A DNA stretch of 64,000 nucleotides from JAAZPT01 sp964544955 (GTDB taxonomy: Bacteria; Bacillota; Clostridia; Christensenellales; Aristaeellaceae). Positions within the stretch are counted from its first letter, which is position 1. Each line of letters opens with the position of its first letter. The position numbers and the translations under genes were made by a program. This document shows positions 60,531-64,000 of the stretch, in pieces. A model generated the notes under the pieces. It was not told where the DNA came from. It saw nothing but the letters and a program-made list of their open reading frames with translations, and searched no databases. The stretch spans positions 124,001 to 188,000 of the forward strand of contig CAZJEB010000002.1 of the NCBI GenBank assembly GCA_964544955.1, in the 5' to 3' direction.

Positions 60531-61448
60531 ATGTCTGAAAACAAATCCTTCTTTCAAAAGCTAAAGGATGGCCTATTTAAAAGCCGTTCTAACGTTGCCG
60601 ATAAGGTGGATGAACTTGTTGAAAATACACGTAAAATAGATGATGATTTTTATGAAGAACTTGTTGATATATTAGTGCTAAGCGATGTAGGTGGAAAACT
60701 ATCCGATACAATAGTTAACAATGTTCGTAATCGTGTAGATTTAGAAAAAATTAAAGATGCTAAAAAAGTAAAAGAAATTTTAAAAAATGAACTCCTTAAA
60801 ATTATAGACCTAACTAAGCCAGATTTAAAATGGCCAATGGTTCAGCTTATTGTAGGCGTAAATGGTGTTGGTAAAACAACTACAATAGGCAAATTATCTG
60901 TAAGGTTTACAAACCTTGGTAGAACAGTTATGATGTGCGCTGCTGATACATTTAGGGCTGCCGCATCACAACAATTAAGCATTTGGGCAGATAGGGCAAA
61001 GGTGCCAATTATTAAACATGCTGAAGGGGCGGACCCTGCTGCAGTTCTTTTTGATGCAATACAAGCAGCAAAAAGTAAAAAGGCAGATTTATTGCTTGTA
61101 GATACAGCGGGAAGGCTACATAATAAGAAAAACCTTATGGATGAAATGAATAAGCTTAGAAGGGTTATTGATAAAGAATACCCCGAGGCAGAAGTTCGTA
61201 GCCTTATGGTACTTGATGCCACAACAGGCCAAAACGGATTGGCTCAGGCGCAAGCGTTCTCTGAATTTGCTAATATTAATGGTGTTGTATTAACCAAAAT
61301 GGATGGTACAGCAAAGGGTGGTATAGCTTTTGCTATAAGCCAAGAATTAAAAGTTCCAATAATGTATGTAGGTGTGGGCGAGGGTATAGATGATTTACAA
61401 TCATTTAATGCTAAGGAATTTGTAGATGCCCTATTAGGTGAAAATTAA
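60531..61448 (+). CDS. ftsY: Signal recognition particle receptor FtsY
   Basis: The GTPase that docks ribosome-SRP complexes at the membrane. 305 residues. An N-domain (FFQKLKDGLFKSRSNVAD at its start) is followed by the G-domain with G1 GVNGVGKTTTIGKL, ADTFRAAASQQLS, LVDTAGRLHNKKNLMDE, TKMDGTAKGG and VGVGEGIDDL. The long acidic A-domain of the enterobacterial form is absent, as normal in Bacillota. It starts after GAGG. The next gene's start lies 1 bp after its stop. Confidence 0.95.
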   Translation: MSENKSFFQKLKDGLFKSRSNVADKVDELVENTRKIDDDFYEELVDILVLSDVGGKLSDTIVNNVRNRVDLEKIKDAKKVKEILKNELLKIIDLTKPDLKWPMVQLIVGVNGVGKTTTIGKLSVRFTNLGRTVMMCAADTFRAAASQQLSIWADRAKVPIIKHAEGADPAAVLFDAIQAAKSKKADLLLVDTAGRLHNKKNLMDEMNKLRRVIDKEYPEAEVRSLMVLDATTGQNGLAQAQAFSEFANINGVVLTKMDGTAKGGIAFAISQELKVPIMYVGVGEGIDDLQSFNAKEFVDALLGEN

Positions 61449-61449
61449 T

Positions 61450-62271
61450 ATGTTAATACCTGCACTTATAAGGCGTAAAGCCTTTAAAATGCTTAAGAAG
61501 GATTGGCAAACGGCACTTTTACTTTCCTTCTTTTCAGAAATTTTTATTACGGTACTGCAAGTTGTGGTTTTAAGGCTTGTAAATGAAGATTTTATTTACA
61601 CCTTAATGGCGGGTGAACTACCTATTATTGATGTTGCCCAATCAAAGCTAATTGTTATATTATCAATACTTGCATTACTTATTAGCCCTGTACTTAAATT
61701 AGGTACAATGGATTATTTTGTTAAAAGGTATTTGGGAGAAACCCCACCTTTTACAATGCTTTTTTCTCAGTTAAAAAACTATTTTAAAGCAATGGGCTTG
61801 TTTGTGCTTAGAACATTAATTATTGTACTTTGGAGCATAATACCAATGGCTGCAATGTTTGCTTTAATATACTTTGGGGTGCTATCTGCAAACGCAGTAT
61901 CCTTTTTAAGCCCAATATTTATTTTACCAAGCCTTTTTGCTTATGTTAGGTTCTTTAACGCCCCTTTTATTATGGTGCATGAAAACAAAGGTATAATAAC
62001 ATCATTAAAACAGAGTAATAGCATTGTTAAGAAAAAAGAAATACCTATGTTTTCAATGCTTGCATACTTTTTGTTGCTAGAATTTGCTGCAAGCTGGCTT
62101 ATGGGTATATTCACTGCAAGCCCAGTAATAGCCTTAATAATATCCCAAGCAATAGGCCTAGTAATAAAAGCGTATTACAACATAGCGGTTGCGGGCATGT
62201 ATTGCAACTTGAGCAATTTAGATGTAATTAGCGCGGAGGATTTAACTAAAAACAATCCACCACAAATTTAA
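61450..62271 (+). CDS. Polytopic membrane protein, unknown function
   Basis: A 273-residue protein with about six hydrophobic segments and a basic N-terminal start (LIRRKAFKMLKKDWQTA). The look resembles DUF975-like integral membrane proteins (a K-x-x-x-W motif followed by membrane segments), but no firm family is assigned. The ATG at 61450 was preferred over the GTG at 61438, which would overlap ftsY and has no site. It is downstream of ftsY and ends at a terminator. Confidence 0.6.
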   Translation: MLIPALIRRKAFKMLKKDWQTALLLSFFSEIFITVLQVVVLRLVNEDFIYTLMAGELPIIDVAQSKLIVILSILALLISPVLKLGTMDYFVKRYLGETPPFTMLFSQLKNYFKAMGLFVLRTLIIVLWSIIPMAAMFALIYFGVLSANAVSFLSPIFILPSLFAYVRFFNAPFIMVHENKGIITSLKQSNSIVKKKEIPMFSMLAYFLLLEFAASWLMGIFTASPVIALIISQAIGLVIKAYYNIAVAGMYCNLSNLDVISAEDLTKNNPPQI

Positions 62272-62275
62272 TATA

Positions 62276-62306
62276 AAAATACTGCTAAAATTAAGCAGTA
62301 TTTTTT
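62276..62306 (+). terminator. Terminator after the ftsY operon
   Basis: Stem aatactgct/agcagtatt with loop aaaatta and a T-run. Confidence 0.85.
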
Positions 62307-62435
62307 ATTGTTTTTATTGTGAATTTAATGTAAATTAGGCTTTTATAATACATACAATAATTTACAAATTAATAAAATAATGATAACATTATTTTGCTTT
62401 ACTTAAGCAAATTATCTTTGTAAAGGATTGAGTTT

Positions 62436-63704
62436 ATGCCAAATTTTAAATTAAATGATTCTGTTTTTATAGCAGCAACTGAAAAATTTCAAACTCCTTT
62501 TCACCTTTATGATGAACAAGGTATTATAGATACAATTAAAAAACTTAAAAAAGCCTTCTCTCCAGCACCTTTTAAGGAATATTTTGCTGTAAAGGCTTTA
62601 CCAAACCCAGCCATTTTAAAAATTGTTAAAGAAAATGGCTGTGGTGTAGATTGTGCATCATTAGCAGAACTTATGCTTGCCGAAGCTTGTGGCTTTAGTG
62701 GTGATGATATTATGTTTAGCGCTAATACAGTGCCGGATGAGGAGTTCGCCTACGCTAGAAAGCTTGGGGCTATAATAAACCTTGATGATATCAGCCATAT
62801 TGATGCCTTGCATAATAATGGTGGAATACCTGAAACAATTTGCTTGCGCTTTAACCCAGGTGGAATTTTTATGGATCAAAATGATATTATGGGCAGCCCT
62901 GGGCAAAGCAAATATGGTATGACAAGGGATCAGCTTACAGAGGCGCTTATTAAGCTTAAAAAGCTTGGGGCAAAAAGGTTTGGCCTACATGCCTTCCTTG
63001 TAAGCAATACAAGGGAAAGCAAATATTACCCAGAACTGGCTGCTTTGCTTATGAAAACTGGTATAATCCTTATGGATGAAACAGGCTTGCAATTAGACTT
63101 TTTAAACCTTTCTGGTGGCATTGGTATACCTTACCATAAAAATGAAACTGAAGCCGATATAGATAAAATTGGTGAAGGAGTAAATTTTGAATACCAAAGG
63201 GAGCTTATTAATAGAGGTGTAAAGGGAGTAAAAATATTCTCAGAGCTTGGTAGATACTTAACTGGACCTCATGGGTGGCTTGTAACAAAAGCTATACGCT
63301 ATAAGGATATTTATAAACAATATATTGGTGTTGATGCATCAGCCTGTGACCTTATGCGCCCAGCTATGTATGGGGCATACCACTACATAGGCGTTGTAGG
63401 TAAAGGCGATGCAGAACGTACAGAAGTCTATGATGTTGTTGGCTCCCTTTGCGAAAATAACGATAAGTTTGCTATAGATAGAAAATTGCCTAAAATTGAT
63501 AGTGGAGATATACTTGTTATACATGATACGGGTGCTCACTCAAGGGCAATGGGATATAACTATAATGGAAAAATGCGCTGTGGTGAAGTCCTTTATACAA
63601 AAGAAGGCAACTTTAAATTAATACGTCGCAGTGAAACCCCTAAAGATTATTTCGCAACATTAGATATTTATGATGATGAAGCAATAAGAAAGTTGGCAGA
63701 ATAA
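62436..63704 (+). CDS. lysA: Diaminopimelate decarboxylase family protein
   Basis: A 422-residue fold-III PLP enzyme of the ornithine/DAP decarboxylase family. Motifs: PFKEYFAVKALPNPAILKI with the PLP-lysine in A-V-K-A, CGVDCASLAELMLA, FNPGG, LNLSGGIGIPY (usual G-G-G-F/I-G), ELGRYLTGPHG and SLCENNDKF, in place of the usual C-E-S-x-D. It should make lysine from meso-DAP, working with dapL and dapF. Other family members (carboxynorspermidine decarboxylase) cannot be excluded. A TTTGCTT-TACTT-AAGCAAA hairpin lies in the leader (62393-62411). The next gene overlaps its stop codon (TAATG). Confidence 0.85.
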   Translation: MPNFKLNDSVFIAATEKFQTPFHLYDEQGIIDTIKKLKKAFSPAPFKEYFAVKALPNPAILKIVKENGCGVDCASLAELMLAEACGFSGDDIMFSANTVPDEEFAYARKLGAIINLDDISHIDALHNNGGIPETICLRFNPGGIFMDQNDIMGSPGQSKYGMTRDQLTEALIKLKKLGAKRFGLHAFLVSNTRESKYYPELAALLMKTGIILMDETGLQLDFLNLSGGIGIPYHKNETEADIDKIGEGVNFEYQRELINRGVKGVKIFSELGRYLTGPHGWLVTKAIRYKDIYKQYIGVDASACDLMRPAMYGAYHYIGVVGKGDAERTEVYDVVGSLCENNDKFAIDRKLPKIDSGDILVIHDTGAHSRAMGYNYNGKMRCGEVLYTKEGNFKLIRRSETPKDYFATLDIYDDEAIRKLAE

Positions 63705-64000
63705 TGAAAATAATAGAAAATTATACCGATTTAATTGGAAACACACCTCTTTACCATGCAAAAAATCTAGAGGATAAATTAAACCTAAATTTTAGGCTTC
63801 TTTTAAAATTAGAAATGTTTAACCCTGCTGGTAGCGTTAAGGATAGGGCAGCCTTATTTATGATAAACAAGGCTATTAAGGATGGCTTACTTAAAGAAGG
63901 CTCAACCATAATAGAGCCTACAAGTGGAAATACAGGCATAGGACTAGCTTCAATTGCTATACCCATGGGCTATAAAGTTATACTTGTTATGCCCGATACT
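63704..64000 (+). CDS. cysK: Cysteine synthase, 3' end outside window
   Basis: The first 99 codons of a PLP beta-replacement enzyme. LIGNTPLYHAKNLED, EMFNPAGSVKDRAAL with the PLP-lysine (S-V-K-D-R), and IIEPTSGNTGIGLASIA with the P-loop T-S-G-N-T-G are all present. It makes cysteine from O-acetylserine and sulfide. It could also be an ornithine- or cystathionine-type synthase, but the start is typical of CysK/CysM. Its ATG shares one base with the upstream stop codon, so it forms an operon with the lysA-like gene. Confidence 0.9.
   Translation, partial: MKIIENYTDLIGNTPLYHAKNLEDKLNLNFRLLLKLEMFNPAGSVKDRAALFMINKAIKDGLLKEGSTIIEPTSGNTGIGLASIAIPMGYKVILVMPDT

Noticed and set aside
62303..62435. Lysine riboswitch before the lysA-like gene
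   Set aside because: The leader is about 130 bp of AT-rich sequence with one small hairpin; none of the conserved lysine-riboswitch helices could be recognised.
63751..63966. Minus-strand open frame of 71 codons at the window edge
   Set aside because: It is antisense to the cysteine synthase gene, whose motifs are unmistakable on the plus strand.

Overview
The window is AT-rich, gene-dense chromosomal DNA from what looks like an obligately anaerobic member of the Clostridia (Bacillota). The evidence is mixed: strong Shine-Dalgarno sites and consensus TTGACA/TATAAT promoters; a class III (anaerobic) ribonucleotide reductase with its activase; the DapL/DapF route to meso-diaminopimelate; a sodium-pump decarboxylase beta subunit; a secreted flavinylated fumarate-reductase-family enzyme; and no respiratory complexes. 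No phage, insertion sequence, rRNA or CRISPR array was seen. The content is mostly housekeeping and surface metabolism with several unusual accessory genes.

Layout. 1-5.3 kb: end of an MFS transporter, two tRNA-Met genes (initiator then elongator), a tandem repeat, a YoaK-like protein, cardiolipin synthase and an AI-2E/PerM exporter-family protein. 5.4-9.4 kb: secreted FMN/FAD reductase, ASCH protein, a metallophosphoesterase that appears to start with ATA, and a PAP2 phosphatase. 9.5-16.1 kb: a complete phosphate regulon (pstSCAB-phoU-two-component system) behind a PhoP-box-like array; its PstS is circularly permuted. 16.2-21.1 kb: small regulators, including a receiver-less winged-helix protein, an XRE/membrane-protein pair with a 23-bp-periodic operator, an XRE-desulfoferrodoxin fusion and a MarR regulator, plus a minus-strand operon of poorly known genes. 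21.2-30.3 kb, minus strand: dapF-dapL, a tightly overlapping six-gene accessory operon (nitroreductase, SDR, alpha/alpha-toroid protein, NUDIX, TPR, DUF4037), then frr-orf-uppS-cdsA. 30.4-34.7 kb: nrdG and nrdD-trxB, each behind paired NrdR-box-like sites; NrdD carries a fused C-terminal redoxin.

34.7-46.5 kb: gyrB-gyrA, nnrD, the sodium-pump beta subunit with a 59-residue gamma-like partner, a DUF5711-type propeller protein (apparent CTG start), CvpA, an XRE protein, and a divergent pair made of an H-protein-like polypeptide without its lipoyl lysine and a degenerate lipoate-ligase-like protein. 46.7-51.1 kb: MoxR-DUF58-transglutaminase. 51.2-54 kb: murG, pfkA, nitroreductase. 54.1-58.7 kb: an Arn-like surface-sugar cluster (DegT aminotransferase, polyprenyl-phosphate glycosyltransferase, two SMR-type half-flippases, GT-C-like membrane protein). 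58.7-64 kb: cytoplasmic GH13 amylase, ftsY, a membrane protein, lysA-like decarboxylase and the start of a cysteine synthase gene.

Functionally the window covers envelope building (uppS, cdsA, murG, dapL, dapF, lysA, cls), nucleotide reduction and DNA topology, and phosphate acquisition. The points most worth following are the lysine-less H-protein/ligase pair with its own operator, the six-gene overlapping operon, the Arn-like cluster in a presumed Gram-positive, the XRE-desulfoferrodoxin fusion, and the NrdD-redoxin fusion next to trxB. All functional calls come from reading motifs by eye; no database search was run.
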